Source of the DNA: Euonymus europaeus
Lineage: Eukaryota; Streptophyta; Magnoliopsida; Celastrales; Celastraceae
Assembly (NCBI GenBank): GCA_963580455.1
Contig: OY756969.1
Coordinates: forward strand, 23,656,760 to 23,720,759
Direction: 5' to 3'
Length of the DNA: 64,000 nucleotides
The translations under genes and the position numbers were made by a program. Positions 11,955 to 26,166 of this stretch are shown piece after piece. Position 1 is the first letter of the stretch. The number at the start of each line of letters is the position of its first letter. The notes below the pieces were generated by a model. The model saw nothing but the letters and a program-made list of their open reading frames with translations. It did not search any database and was not told the DNA's origin.

Positions 11955-13339
11955 TTCACCTATTTAGCCGCACAATGTGGTTTCTTTACGTAAACGGTTT
12001 TATGAATATCCGTTGACTCCGAGTTCTGAATTCGGTGATTTTTAGCTTGATTTCACACAACTTTTCGAGCTCTACAATCCTGGTGTTTTGGATTTTGATT
12101 TAAGAACTCGTGGCTAGTAGGTCTCGTTTCACCTAGTTAGCCGCGAAATGTGGTTTCTTTACGTAAACGGTTTTATGAATATCCATTGACTCCGAGTTCT
12201 GAATTCGGTGATTTTTAGCTTGATTTCACACTACTTTTCGAGATCTACGATCCTGGCGTTTCGGATTTTGATTTCAGAACTCGTGGCTAGTTGGTCTCGT
12301 TTCACCTAGTTAGCCGCGAAATGTGGTTTCTTTACGTAAACGGTTTTATGAATATCCGTTGACTCCGAGTTCTGAATTCGGTGATTTTTAGCTTGATTTC
12401 ACACTACTTTTTGAGCTCTACGATCCTGGCATTTCTGATTTTGATTTCAGAACTCGTGGCTAGTAGGTCTCGTTTCATCTTGTTTAACCGCGAAATGTGG
12501 TTTCTTTACGTAAACGGTTTTATGAATATCCGTTGACTCCGAGTTCTGAATTCGGTGATTTTTAGCTTGATTTCACACTACTTTTCGAGCTCTACAATCC
12601 TGACGTTTCGGATTTTGATTTCAGAACTCGTGGCTAGTTGGTCTCGTTTCACCTAGTTAGCCGCGAAATGTGGTTTCTTTACGTAAACGGTTTTATGAAT
12701 ATCCGTTGACTCCGAGTTCTGAATTCGGTGATTTTTAGCTTAATTTCACACTACTTTTCGAGCTCTACGATCCTGGAGTTTCGGATTTTGATTCCAGAAC
12801 TCGTGGCTAGTTGGTCTCGTTTCACCTAGTTAGCCGCGAAATGTGGTTTCTTTACGTAAACAGTTTTATGAATATCCGTTGACTCCGAGTTCTGAATTCG
12901 GTGATTTTTAGCTTGATTTCACACTACTTTTTGAGCTCTACAATCCTGGTGTTTCGGATTTTGATTTCAGAACTCGTGGCTAGCAGGTCTCGTTTCACCT
13001 AGTTAGCCGCGAAATGTGGTTTCTTTTAGTAAACGGTTTTATGAATATCCGTTGACTCCGAGTTCTGAATTCGGTGATTTTTCGCTTGATTACACACTAC
13101 TTTTCGAGCTCTACGATCCTAGCGTTTCGGATTTTGATTTCAGAACTCGTGGCTAGTTGGTCTCGTTTCACCTAGTTGGCCGCGAAATGTGGTTTCTTTT
13201 CGTAAACGGTTTTATGAATATCCGTTGACTCCGAGTTCTGATTTTGGTGATTTTTAGCTTGATTTCACACTACTTTTTGAGCTCTATGATCCTGGAGTTT
13301 CGGATTTTCATTTCAGAACTCGTGGCTAGTAGGTCTCGT
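11955..13339. repeat. Rearranged partial HOR unit (8 monomers)
   Basis: The monomer at 11955 begins like type B (ATTTAGCCGCACAA) but ends like HOR monomer 1 (CACAACTTTTCG, GGTGTTTTGG, ATTTAAGAAC). It is followed by HOR monomer 2 at 12128 and then directly by HOR monomer 11 at 12301, so monomers 3-10 are absent. Monomer 12 (174 bp) follows at 12474, then the 13, 14, 17 and 18 types to 13339. The order indicates two exchanges: one B-to-A junction and one eight-monomer deletion. Confidence 0.78.
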
Positions 13340-16108
13340 TTCACCTAGTTAGCCGCGAAATGTGGTTTCTTTACGTAAACAGATTTATGAATATCCGTTG
13401 ACTCCGAGTTCTGAATTCGGTGATTTTTAGCTTGATTTCACACAACTTTTCGAGCTCTACAATCCTGGTGTTTTGGATTTTGATTTAAGAACTCGTGGCT
13501 AGTAGGTCTCGTTTCACCTAGTTAGCCGCGAAATGTGGTTTCTTTACGTAAACGGTTTTATGAATATCCATTGACTCCGAGTTCTGAATTCGGTGATTTT
13601 TAGCTTGATTTCACACTACTTTTCGAGATCTACGATCCTGGCGTTTCGGATTTTGATTTCAGAACTCGTGGCTAGTTGGTCTCGTTTCACCTAGTTAGCC
13701 GCGAAATGTGGTTTCTTTACGTAAACGGTTTTATGAATATCCGTTGACTCCGAGTTCTGATTTTGGTGATTTTTAGCTTGATTTCACACTACTTTTCGAG
13801 CGCTATGATCCTGGAGTTTTGGATTTTGATTTCAGAACTCGTGGCTAGTAGGTCTCGTTTCACCTAGTTAACCGCGAAATGTGGTTTCTTTACGTAAACA
13901 GTTTTATGAATATCCGTTGACTCCGAGTTCTGAATTCGGTGATTTTTAGCTTGATTTCACACAACTTTTCGAGCTCTACAATCCTGGTGTTTTGGATTTT
14001 GATTTAAGAACTCGTGGCTAGTAGGTCTGTTTTCACCTAGTTAGCCGCGAAATGTGGTTTCTTTTAGTAAACGGTTTTATGAATATCCGTTGACTCCGAG
14101 TTCTGAATTCGGTGATTTTTCGCTTGATTTCACACTACTTTTCGAGCTCTACGATCCTAGTTTTTCGGATTTTGATTTCAGAACTCGTGGCTAGTTGGTC
14201 TCGTTTCACCTAGTTAGCCGCGAAATGTGGTTTCTTTACGTAAACGGTTTTATGAATATCCGTTGACTCCGAGTTCTGATTTTGGTGATTTTTAGCTTGA
14301 TTTCACACTACTTTTCGAGCGCTATGATCCTGGAGTTTTTGATTTTGATTTCAGAACTCGTGGCTAGTAGGTCTCGTTTCACCTAGTTAGCCGCGAAATG
14401 TGGTTTCTTTACGTAAACAGTTTTATGAATATCCGTTGACTCCGAGTTCTGAATTCGGTGATTTTTAGCTTGATTTCACACTACTTTTCGAGCTCTACAA
14501 TCCTGGGGTTTTGGATTTTGATTTAAGAACTCGTGGCTAATAGGTCTCGTTTCACCTAGTTAGCCGCGAAATGTGGTTTCTTTACATAAACGGTTTTATA
14601 AATATCCGTTGACTCCTAGTTCTTAATTCGGGGATTTTTAGCTTGATTTCACAATACTTTTCGAGCTCTACGATCCTGGCGTTTCGGATTTTGATTTCAG
14701 AACTCGTGGCTAGTTGGTCTCGTTTCACCTAGTTAGCCGCGAAATGTGGTTTCTTTACGTAAACGGTTTTATGTATATCCGTTGACTCCGAGTTCTGAAT
14801 TCGGTGATTTTTAGCTTGATTACACACTACATTTTGAGCTCTACAATCTTAGCATTTCGGATTTTGATTTCAGAACTCGTGGCTAGTAGGTCTTGTTTCA
14901 CCTAGTTAGCCGCGAAATGTGGTTTCTTTACGTAAACGCTTTTATAAATATCCATTGATTCCGAGTTCTGAATTCGGTGATTTTTAGCTTGATTTCACAC
15001 TACTTTTCGAGCTCTACAATCCTGGGTTTTCGGATTTTGATTTCAGAACTCGTGGCTAGTTGGTCTCGTTTCACCTAGTTAGCCGCGAAATGTGGTTTCT
15101 TTACGTAAACGGTTTTATGAATATCCGTTGACTCCGAGTTCTGAATTCGGTGATTTTTAGCTTGATTTCACACTACTTTTTGAGCTCTACGATCCTGGCA
15201 TTTCTGATTTTGATTTCAGAACTCGTGGCTAGTAGGTCTCGTTTCATCTTGTTTAACCGCGAAATGTGGTTTCTTTACGTAAACGGTTTTATGAATATCC
15301 GTTGACTCCGAGTTCTGAATTCGGTGATTTTTAGCTTGATTTCACACTACTTTTCGAGCTCTACAATCCTGACGTTTCGGATTTTGATTTCAGAACTCGT
15401 GGCTAGTTGGTCTCGTTTCACCTAGTTAGCCGCGAAATGTGGTTTCTTTACGTAAACGGTTTTATGAATATCCGTTGACTCCGAGTTCTGAATTCGGTGA
15501 TTTTTAGCTTAATTTCACACTACTTTTCGAGCTCTACGATCCTGGAGTTTCGGATTTTGATTCCAGAACTCGTGGCTAGTTGGTCTCGTTTCACCTAGTT
15601 AGCCGCGAAATGTGGTTTCTTTACGTAAACAGTTTTATGAATATCCGTTGACTCCGAGTTCTGAATTCGGTGATTTTTAGCTTGATTTCACACTACTTTT
15701 TGAGCTCTACAATCCTGGTGTTTCGGATTTTGATTTCAGAACTCGTGGCTAGCAGGTCTCGTTTCACCTAGTTAGCCGCGAAATGTGGTTTCTTTTAGTA
15801 AACGGTTTTATGAATATCCGTTGACTCCGAGTTCTGAATTCGGTGATTTTTCGCTTGATTACACACTACTTTTCGAGCTCTACGATCCTAGCGTTTCGGA
15901 TTTTGATTTCAGAACTCGTGGCTAGTTGGTCTCGTTTCACCTAGTTGGCCGCGAAATGTGGTTTCTTTTCGTAAACGGTTTTATGAATATCCGTTGACTC
16001 CGAGTTCTGATTTTGGTGATTTTTAGCTTGATTTCACACTACTTTTTGAGCTCTATGATCCTGGAGTTTCGGATTTTCATTTCAGAACTCGTGGCTAGTA
16101 GGTCTCGT
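13340..16108. repeat. 16-monomer HOR unit, 2,769 bp
   Basis: The unit opens with the CAGATTTATG monomer at 13340, and the same monomer recurs at 16109, 2,769 bp later (15 x 173 plus one 174-bp copy at 15243). Its order equals the 1-3115 unit without the extra pair of monomers, so 16 may be the more usual state. Private variants such as TTTACATAAACGG in the eighth monomer (14551) and CAATCTTAGC in the tenth reappear near 37999 and 38268, which ties this unit to the 37796-39526 segment. Confidence 0.86.
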
Positions 16109-19100
16109 TTCACCTAGTTAGCCGCGAAATGTGGTTTCTTTACGTAAACAGATTTATGAATATCCGTTGACTCCGAGTTCTGAATTCGGTGATTTTTAGC
16201 TTGATTTCACACAACTTTTCGAGCTCTACAATCCTGGTGTTTTGGATTTTGATTTAAGAACTCGTGGCTAGTAGGTCTCGTTTCACCTAGTTAGCCGCGA
16301 AATGTGGTTTCGTTACGTAAACGGTTTTATGAATATCCATTGACTCCGAGTTCTGAATTCGGTGATTTTTAGCTTGATTTCACACTACTTTTCGAGATCT
16401 ACGATCCTGGCGTTTCGGATTTTGATTTCAGAACTCGTGGCTAGTTGGTCTCGTTTCACCTAGTTAGCCGCGAAATGTGGTTTCTTTACGTAAACGGTTT
16501 TATGAATATCCGTTGACTCCGAGTTCTGATTTTGGTGATTTTTAGCTTGATTTCACACTACTTTTCGAGCGCTATGATCCTGGAGTTTTGGATTTTGATT
16601 TCAGAACTCGTGGCTAGTAGGTCTCGTTTCACCTAGTTAGCCGCGAAATGTGGTTTCTTTACGTAAACAGTTTTATGAATATCCGTTGACTCCGAGTTCT
16701 GAATTCGGTGATTTTTAGCTTGATTTCACACAACTTTTCGAGCTCTACAATCCTGGTGTTTTGGATTTTGATTTAAGAACTCGTGGCTAGTAGGTCTGTT
16801 TTCACCTAGTTAGCCGCGAAATGTGGTTTCTTTTAGTAAACGGTTTTATGAATATCCGTTGACTCCGAGTTCTGAATTCGGTGATTTTTCGCTTGATTTC
16901 ACACTACTTTTCGAGCTCTACGATCCTAGTTTTTCGGATTTTGATTTCAGAACTCGTGGCTAATTGGTCTCGTTTCACCTAGTTAGCCGCGAAATGTGGT
17001 TTCTTTACGTAAACGGTTTTATGAATATCCGTTGACTCCGAGTTCTGATTTTGGTGATTTTTAGCTTGATTTCACACTACTTTTCGAGCGCTATGATCCT
17101 GGAGTTTTGGATTTTGATTTCAGAACTCGTGGCTAGTAGGTCTCGTTTCACCTAGTTAGCCGCGAAATGTGGTTTCTTTACGTAAACAGTTTTATGAATA
17201 TCCGTTGACTCCGAGTTCTGAATTCGGTGATTTTTAGCTTGATTTCACACTACTTTTCGAGCTCTACAATCCTGGGGTTTTGGATTTTGATTTAAGAACT
17301 CGTGGCTAATAGGTCTCGTTTCACCTAGTTAGCCGCGAAATGTGGTTTCTTTACGTAAACGGTTTTATAAATATCCGTTGACTCCTAGTTCTTAATTCGG
17401 GGATTTTTAGCTTGATTTCACAATACTTTTCGAGCTCTACGATCCTGGCATTTCGGATTTTGATTTCAGAACTCGTGGCTAGTTGGTCTCGTTTCACCTA
17501 GTTAGCCGCGAAATGTGGTTTCTTTACGTAAACGGTTTTATGTATATCCGTTGACTCCGAGTTCTGAATTCGGTGATTTTTAGCTTGATTACACACTACA
17601 TTTTGAGCTCTACAATCCTAGCATTTCGGATTTTGATTTCAGAACTCGTGGCTAGTAGGTCTTGTTTCACCTAGTTAGCCGCGAAATGTGGTTTCTTTAC
17701 GTAAACGCTTTTATAAATATCCATTGATTCCGAGTTCTGAATTCGGTGATTTTTAGCTTGATTTCACACTACTTTTCGAGCTCTACAATCCTGGGTTTTC
17801 GGATTTTGATTTCAGAACTCGTGGCTAGTTGGTCTCGTTTCACCTAGTTAGCCGCGAAATGTGGTTTCTTTACGTAAACGGTTTTATGAATATCCGTTGA
17901 CTCCGAGTTCTGAATTCGGTGATTTTTAGCTTGATTTCACACTACTTTTTGAGCTCTACGATCCTGGCATTTCTGATTTTGATTTCAGAACTCGTGGCTA
18001 GTAGGTCTCGTTTCATCTTGTTTAACCGCGAAATGTGGTTTCTTTACGTAAACGGTTTTATGAATATCCGTTGACTCCGAGTTCTGAATTCGGTGATTTT
18101 TAGCTTGATTTCACACTACTTTTCGAGCTCTACAATCCTGACGTTTCGGATTTTGATTTCAGAACTCGTGGCTAGTTGGTCTCGTTTCACCTAGTTAGCC
18201 GCGAAATGTGGTTTCTTTACGTAAACGGTTTTATGAATATCCGTTGACTCCGAGTTCTGAATTCGGTGATTTTTAGCTTAATTTCACACTACTTTTCGAG
18301 CTCTACGATCCTGGAGTTTCGGATTTTGATTCCAGAACTCGTGGGTAGTTGGTCTCGTTTCACCTAGTTAGCCGCGAAATATGGTTTCTTTACGTAAAGA
18401 GTTTTACGAATATCCGTTGACTCCGAGTTCTGAATTCGGTGATTTTTAGCTTGATTTCACACTACTTTTCGAGCTCTACAATCCTAGTGTTTCGGATTTT
18501 GATTTCAGAACTCGTGTCTAGTAGGTCTCGTTTCACCTAGTTAGCCGCGAAATGTGGTTTCTTTACGTAAACGGTTTTATGAATATCCGTTGACTCCGAG
18601 TTCTGAATTCCGTGATTTTTAGCTTGATTTCACACTACTTTTCGAGCTCTACGATCCTGGCGTTTCGGATTTTGATTTCAGAACTCGTGGCTAGTAGGTC
18701 TCGTTTCACCTAGTTAGCCGCGAAATGTGGTTTCTTTACAAAAACGGTTTTATGAATATCGTTGACTGCTTGTTCTGAATTCGGTGATTTTTAGCTTGAT
18801 TTCACACTACTTTTCGAGCTCTACAATCTTCGCATTTCGGATTTTGATTTCAGAACTCGTGGCTAGTAGGTCTCGATTCACCTATTTAGCCGCGAAATGT
18901 GGTTTCTTTACGTAAACGGTTTTATGAATATCCGTTGACTCCGAGTTCTGAATTCGGTGATTTTTAGCTTGATTTCACACTACTTTTCGAGCTCTACGAT
19001 CCTGGTGTTTCGGATTTTGATTTCAGAACTCGTGGCTAGTAGGTCTCGATTCACCTATTTAGCCGCGAAATGTAGTTTCTTTACGTAAACGGTTTTATGA

Positions 19101-22100
19101 ATATCCGTTGACTCCGAGTTCTGAATTCGGTGATTTTTTGCTTGATTACACACTACTTTTCGAGCTCTACTATCCTAGCGTTTCGGATTTTGATTTCGGA
19201 ACTCGTGGCTAGTAGGTCTCCTTTCACCTAGTTAGCCGCGAAATGTGGTTTCTTTACGTAAATGGTTTTATGAATATCCGTTGACTCCGAGTTCTGAATT
19301 CGGTGATTTTTAGCTTGATTTCACACTACTTTTCGAGCTCTACAATCCTGTGTTTTCGGATTTTGATTTCAGAAGTCGTGGCTAGTTGGTCTCGTTTCAC
19401 CTAGTTAGCCGCGAAATGTGGTTTCTTTACGTAAACGGTTTTATGAATATCCGTTGACTCCGAGTTCTGAATTCGGTGATTTTTAGCTTGATTTCACACT
19501 ACTTTTCGAGCTCTACAATCCTGGTGTTTCGGATTTTGATTTCATAACTCGTGTCTAGTAGGTCTCGTTTCACCTAGTTTGCCGCGAAATGTGGTTTCTT
19601 TACGTAAACGATTTTATGAATATCCGTTGACTCCGAGTTCTGAATTCGGTGATTTTTAGCTTGATTTCACACTACTTTTCGAGCTCTACGATCCTGGCGT
19701 TTCGGATTTTGATTTTAGAACTCGTGGCTAGTTGGTCTCGTTTCACCTAGTTAGCCGCGAAATGTGGTTTCTTTACGTAAACGGTTTTATGAATATCTGT
19801 TGACTCCGAGTTCTGAATTCGGTGATTTTTAGCTTGATTTCACACTACTTTTCGAGCTCTACAATCCTGACGTTTCGGATTTTGATTTCAGAACTCGTGG
19901 CTAGTTGGTCTCGTTTCACCTATTTAGCCGCGAAATGTGGTTTCTTTACGTAAACAGTTTTGTGAATATCCGTTGACTCCGAGTTCTGAATTCGGTGATT
20001 TTTAGCTTGATTTCACACTACTTTTCGAGCTCTACAATCCTGGCATATCGGATTTTGATTTCAGAACTCGTGGCTAGTAGGTCTTGATTCACCTATTTAG
20101 CCGCGAAATGTGGTTTCTTTACGTAAACAGTTTTATGAATATCCGTTGACTCCGAGTTCTGAATTCGGTGATTTTTCGCTTGATTTCACACTACTTTTCG
20201 AGCTCTACGATCCTGGTGTTTCGGATTTTGATTTCAGAACTCGTGGCTAGTTGGTCTCGTTTCACCTAGTTAGCCGCGAAATGTGGTTTCTTTACGTAAA
20301 CGGTTTTATGAATATCCGTTGACTCTGAGTTCTGAATTCGGTGATTTTTAGCTTGATTTCACACTACTTTTCGAGCTCTACGATCCTGGAGTTTCGGATT
20401 TTGATTCCAGAACTCGTGGCTAGTTGGTCTCGTTTCACCTAGTTAGCCGCGAAATATGGTTTCTTTACGTAAACAGTTTTACGAATATCCGTTGACTCCG
20501 AGTTCTGAATTCGGTGATTTTTAGCTTGATTTCACACTACTTTTCGAGCTCTACGATCCTGGTGTTTCGGATTTTGATTTCAAAACTCGTGTCTAGTAGG
20601 TCTCGTTTCACCTAGTTTGCCGCGAAATGTGGTTTCTTTACGTAAACGGTTTTATGAATATCCGTTGACTCCGAGTTCTGAATTCGGTGATTTTTAGCTT
20701 GATTTCACACTACTTTTCGAGCTCTACGATCCTGGCGTTTCGGATTTTGATTTTAGAACTCGTGGCTGGTTGGCCTCGTTTCACCTAGTTAGCCGCGAAA
20801 TGTGGTTTCTTTACGTAAACGGTTTTATGAATATCCGTTGACTCCGAGTTCTGAATTCGGTGATTTTTAGCTTGATTTCACACTACTTTTCGAGCTCTAC
20901 AATCCTGACGTTTCGGATTTTGATTTCAGAACTCGTGCCTAGTTGGTCTCGTTTCACCTAGTTAGCCGCGAAATGTGGTTTCTTTACGCAAACGGTTTTA
21001 TGAATATCCGTTGACTCCGAGTTCTGAATTCGGTGATTTTTAGCTTAATTTCACACTACTTTTCGAGCTCTACGATCCTGGAGTTTCAGATTTTGATTCC
21101 AGAACTCGTGGCTAGTTGGTCTCGTTTCACCTAGTTAGCCGCGAAATATGGTTTCTTTACGTAAACAGTTTTACGAATATCCGTTGACTCCGAGTTCTGA
21201 ATTCGGTGATTTTTAGCTTGATTTCACACTACTTTTCGAGCTCTACGATCCTGGTGTTTCGGATTTTGATTTCATAACTCATGTCTAGTAGGTCTCGTTT
21301 CACCTAGTTAGCCGCGAAATGTTTTTTCTTTACGTAAACGGTTTTATGAATATCCGTTGACTCCGAGTTCTGATTTTGGTGATTTTTAGCTTGATTTCAC
21401 ACTACTTTTCGAGCTCTATGATCCTGGAATTTCGGATTTTGATTCCAGAACTCGTGGCTAGTTGGTCTCGTTTCACCTAGTTAGCCGCGAAATATGGTTT
21501 CTTTACGTAAACAGTTTTACGAATATCCGTTGACTCCGAGTTCTGAATTCGGTGAATTTTATCTTGATTTCACACTACTTTTCGAGCTCTACAATCCTGG
21601 TGTTTCGGATTTTGATTTCATAACTCGTGTCTAGTAGGTCTCGTTTCACCTAGTTTGCCGCGAAATGTGGTTTCTTTACGTAAACGGTTCTATGAATATC
21701 CGTAGACTCCGAGTTCTGAATTCTGTGATTTTTAGCTTGATTTCACACTACTTTTCGAGCTCTACGATCCTGACGTTTCGGATTTTGATTTCAGAACTCG
21801 TGGCTAGTTGGTCTCGTTTCACCTAGTTAGCCGCGAAATGTGGTTTCTTTACGTAAACGGTTTTATGAATATCCGTTGACTCCGAGTTCTGAATTCGGTG
21901 ATTTTTAGCTTGATTTCACACTACTTTTCGAGCTCTACGATCCTGGTGTTTCGGATTTTGATTTCAGAACTCGTGGCTAGTAGGTCTCGTTTCACCTAGT
22001 TAGCCGCGAAATGTGGTTTCTTTACGTAAACGGTTTTATGAATATCCGTTGACTCCGAGTTCTGAATTCGGTGATTTTTCGCTTGATTTCACACTACTTT

Positions 22101-24066
22101 TCGAGCTCTACGATCCTGGCGTTTCGGATTTTGATATCAGAACACGTGGGTAGTTGGTCTCGTTTCACCTAGTTAGCCGCGAAATTTGGTTTCTTTACGT
22201 AAACGGTTTTATGAATATCCGTTGACTCCTAGTTCTGAATTCGGTGATTTTTTGCTTGATTTCACACTACTTTTCGAGCTCTACGATCCTGGCATTTCGG
22301 ATTTTGATTTCAGAACTCGTGGCTAGTTGGTCTCGTTTCACCTATTTAGCCGCGCAATGTGGTTTCTTTACGTAATCGGTTTTATGAATATCCGTTGACT
22401 CCGAGTTCTGAATTCGGTGATTTTTAGCTTGATTTCACACTACTTTTCGAGTTCTACGATCCTGGTGTTTCGGATTTTGATTTCAGAACTCGTGGCTAGT
22501 TGGTCTCGTTTCACCTAGTTAGCCGCGAAATTTGGTTTCTTTACGTAAACGGATTTATGAATATCCATTGACTCCGAGTTCTGAATTCGGTGATTTGTAG
22601 CTTGATTTCACACTACTTTTTGAGCTCTACGATCCTGGCGTTTCGGATTTTGATTTCAGAACTCGTGGCTAGTTGGTCTCGTTTCACCTATTTAGCCGCG
22701 CAATGTGGTTTCTTTACGTAAACGGTTTTATGAATATCCGTTGACTCCGAGTTCTGAATTCGGTGATTTTTAGCTTGATTTCACACTACTTTTCAAGCTC
22801 TACAATCCTGGCATTTCGGATTTTGATTTCAGAACTCGTGGCTAGTTGGTCTCGTTTCACCTATTTAGCCGCGCAATGTGGTTTCTTTACGTAAACGGAT
22901 TTATGAATATCCGTTGACTCCGAGTTCTGAATTCGGTGATTTTTAGCTTGATTTCACACTACTTTTCGAGCTCTACGATCCTGGCGTTTCGGATTTTGAT
23001 ATCAGAACTCGTGGGTAGTTGGTCTCGTTTCACCTAGTTAGCCGCGAAATGTGGTTTCTTTACGTAAACGGTTTTATGAATATCCGTTGACTCCGAGTTC
23101 TGAATTCGGTGATTTTTAGCTTGATTTCACACTACTTTTCGAGCTCTACGATCCTGGCATTTCGGATTTTGATTTCAAAACTCGTGGCTAGTTGGTCTCG
23201 TTTCACCTATTTAGCCGCGCAATGTGGTTTCTTTACGTAAACGGATTTATGAATATCCGTTGACTCCGAGTTCTGAATTCGGTGATTTTTAGCTTGATTT
23301 CACACTACTTTTCGAGCTCTACGATCCTGACATTTCGGATTTTGATTTCAGAACTCGTGGCTAGTTGGTCTCGTTTCACCTATTTAGCCGCGCAATGTGG
23401 TTTCTTTACGTAAACGGATTTATGAATATCCGTTGACTCCGAGTTCTCAATTCGGTGATTTTTAGCTTGATTTCACACTAATTTTCGAGCTCTACGATCC
23501 TGGCGTTTCGGATTTTGATTTCAGAACTCGTGGTTAGTTGGTCTCGTTTCACCTAGTTAGCCGCGAAATGTGGTTTCTTTACGTAAACAGTTCTATGAAT
23601 ATCCGTTGACTCCGAGTTCTGAATTCGGTGATTTTTAGCTTGATTTCACACTACTTTTCGAGCTCTACGATCCTGGCGTTTCGGATTTTGATATCAGAAC
23701 TCGTGGCTAGTTGGTCTCGTTTCACCTAGTTAGCCGCGAAATGTGGTTTCTTTACGTAAACGGTTTTATGAATATCCGTTGACTCCGAGTTCTGAATTCG
23801 GTGATTTTTAGCTTGATTTCACACTACTTTTCGAGCTCTACGATCCTGGCATTTCGGATTTTGATTTCAGAACTCGTGGCTAGTTGGTCTCGTTTCACTT
23901 ATTTAGCCGCGCAATGTGGTTTCTTTACGTAAACGGATTTATGAATATCCGTTGACTCCGAGTTCTGAATTCGGTGATTTTTAGCTTGATTTCACACTAC
24001 TTTTTGAGCTCTACGATCCTGGCATTTCGGATTTTGATTTCAGAACTCGTGGCTAGTTGGTCTCGT

Positions 24067-24247
24067 TTCACCTATTTAGCCGCGCAATGTGGAAATGTGG
24101 TTTCTTTATGTAAACGGTTTTATGAATATCCGTTGACTCCGAGTTCTGAATTCGGTGATTTTTTGCTTGATTTCACACTACTTTTCGAGCTCTACGATCC
24201 TGGCATTTCGGAATTTGATTTCAGATCTCGTGGCTAGTTGGTCTCGT
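24067..24247. repeat. 181-bp monomer variant
   Basis: Counterpart of 11074-11254, including its GGAATTTGATTTC variant. Confidence 0.9.
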
Positions 24248-24593
24248 TTCACCTATTTAGCCGCGCAATGTGGTTTCTTTACGTAAACGGATTTATGAAT
24301 ATCCGTTGACTCCGAGTTCTGAATTCGGTGATTTTTAGCTTGATTTCACACTACTTTTCGAGCTCTACGATCCTGGCATTTCGGATTTTGATTTCAGAAC
24401 TCGTGGCTAGTTGGTCTCGTTTCACTTATTTAGCCGCGCAATGTGGTTTCTTTACGTAAACGGATTTATGAATATCCGTTGACTCCGAGTTCTGAATTCG
24501 GTGATTTTTAGCTTGATTTCACACTACTTTTTGAGCTCTACGATCCTGGCATTTCGGATTTTGATTTCAGAACAAGTGGCTAGTTGGTCTCGT

Positions 24594-24774
24594 TTCACCT
24601 ATTTAGCCGCGCAATGTGGAAATGTGGTTTCTTTATGTAAACGGTTTTATGAATATCCGTTGACTCCGAGTTCTGAATTCGGTGATTTTTTGCTTGATTT
24701 CACACTACTTTTCGAGCTCTACGATCCTGGCATTTCGGATTTTGATTTCAGATCTCGTGGCTAGTTGGTCTCGT
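24594..24774. repeat. 181-bp monomer variant
   Basis: Counterpart of 11601-11781, again preceded by the GAACAAGTGG monomer; it ends where the 8-monomer HOR region begins. Confidence 0.9.
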
Positions 24775-25985
24775 TTCACCTAGTTAGCCGCGAAATGTGG
24801 TTTCTTTACGTAAACGGTTTTATGAATATCCGTTGACTCCGAGTTCTGAATTCGGTGATTTTTAGCTTGATTTCACACTACTTTTCGAGCTCTACGATCC
24901 TGGCATTTCGGATTTTGATTTCAAAACTCGTGGCTAGTTGGTCTCGTTTCACCTATTTAGCCGCGCAATGTGGTTTCTTTACGTAAACGGATTTATGAAT
25001 ATCCGTTGACTCCGAGTTCTGAATTCGGTGATTTTTAGCTTGATTTCACACTACTTTTTGAGCTCTACGATCCTGACATTTCGGATTTTGATTTCAGAAC
25101 TCGTGGCTAGTTGGTCTCGTTTCACCTATTTAGCCGCGCAATGTGGTTTCTTTACGTAAACGGATTTATGAATATCCGTTGACTCCGAGTTCTCAATTCG
25201 GTGATTTTTAGCTTGATTTCACACTACTTTTCGAGCTCTACGATCCTGGCGTTTCGGATTCTGATTTCAGAACCCGTGGTTAGTTGGTCTCGTTTCACCT
25301 AGTTAGCCGCGAAATGTGGTTTCTTTACGTAAACAGTTCTATGAATATCCATTGACTCCGAGTTCTGAATTCGGTGATTTTTAGCTAGATTTCACACTAC
25401 TTTTTGAGCTCTACGATCCTGGCGTTTCGGATTTTGATTTCAGAACTCGTGGCTAGTTGGTCTCGTTTCGCCTTGTTAGCCGCGAAATGTGGTTTCTTTA
25501 CGTAAACGGTTTTATGAATATCCGTTGACTCCGAGTTATGAATTCGGTGATTTTTAGCTTGATTTCACACTACATTTCGAGCTCTACGATCCTGGCATTT
25601 CGGATTTTGATTTCAGAACTCGTGGCTAGTTGGTCTCGTTTCACCTATTTAGGCGCGCAATGTGGTTTCTTTACGTAAACGGATTTATGAATATCCGTTG
25701 ACTCCGAGTTCTGAATTCGGTGATTTTTAGCTTGATTTCACACTACTTTTCGAGCTCTACGATCCTGGCGTTTCGGATTTTGATATCAGAACTCGTGGCT
25801 AGTTTGTTTCGTTTCACCAAGTTAGCCGCGAAATGTGGTTTCTTTACGTAAACGGTTTTATGAATATCCGTTGACTCCGAGTTCTGAATTCGGTGATTTG
25901 TAGCTTGATTTCATACTACTTTTTGAGCTCTACGATCCTGGCATTTCGGATTTTGATTTCAGAACTCGTGGCTAGTTGGTCTCGT

Positions 25986-26166
25986 TTCACCTATTTAGCC
26001 GCGCAATGTGGAAATGTGGTTTCTTTATGTAAACGGTTTTATGAATATCCGTTGACTCCGAGTTCTGAATTCGGTGATTTTTTGCTTGATTTCACACTAC
26101 TTTTCGAGCTCTACGATCCTGGCATTTCGGATTTTGATTTCAGATCTCGTGGCTAGTTGGTCTCAT
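25986..26166. repeat. 181-bp monomer variant
   Basis: Eighth monomer of the first 1,392-bp HOR unit, preceded by the GATTTGTAG/CATACTAC monomer. Confidence 0.9.

Larger units (their letters stand above)
16109..24947. repeat. Second copy of the 8.84-kb block 3116-11954
   Basis: The block lies 12,993 bp downstream of its counterpart and has the same length (8,839 bp), monomer order and private variants, including the 174-bp monomer at 18012, the 172-bp monomer at 18705 and the 181-bp monomers at 24067 and 24594. Differences seen by eye are single bases, for example GTAATCGG near 22375 versus GTAAACGG near 9382, TTCTCAATTCGG versus TTCTCAATTCAG near 10459, and GGCGTTTCGG near 23675 versus GGCTTTTCGG near 10682. 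The third copy is 39527-48365. Confidence 0.87.
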
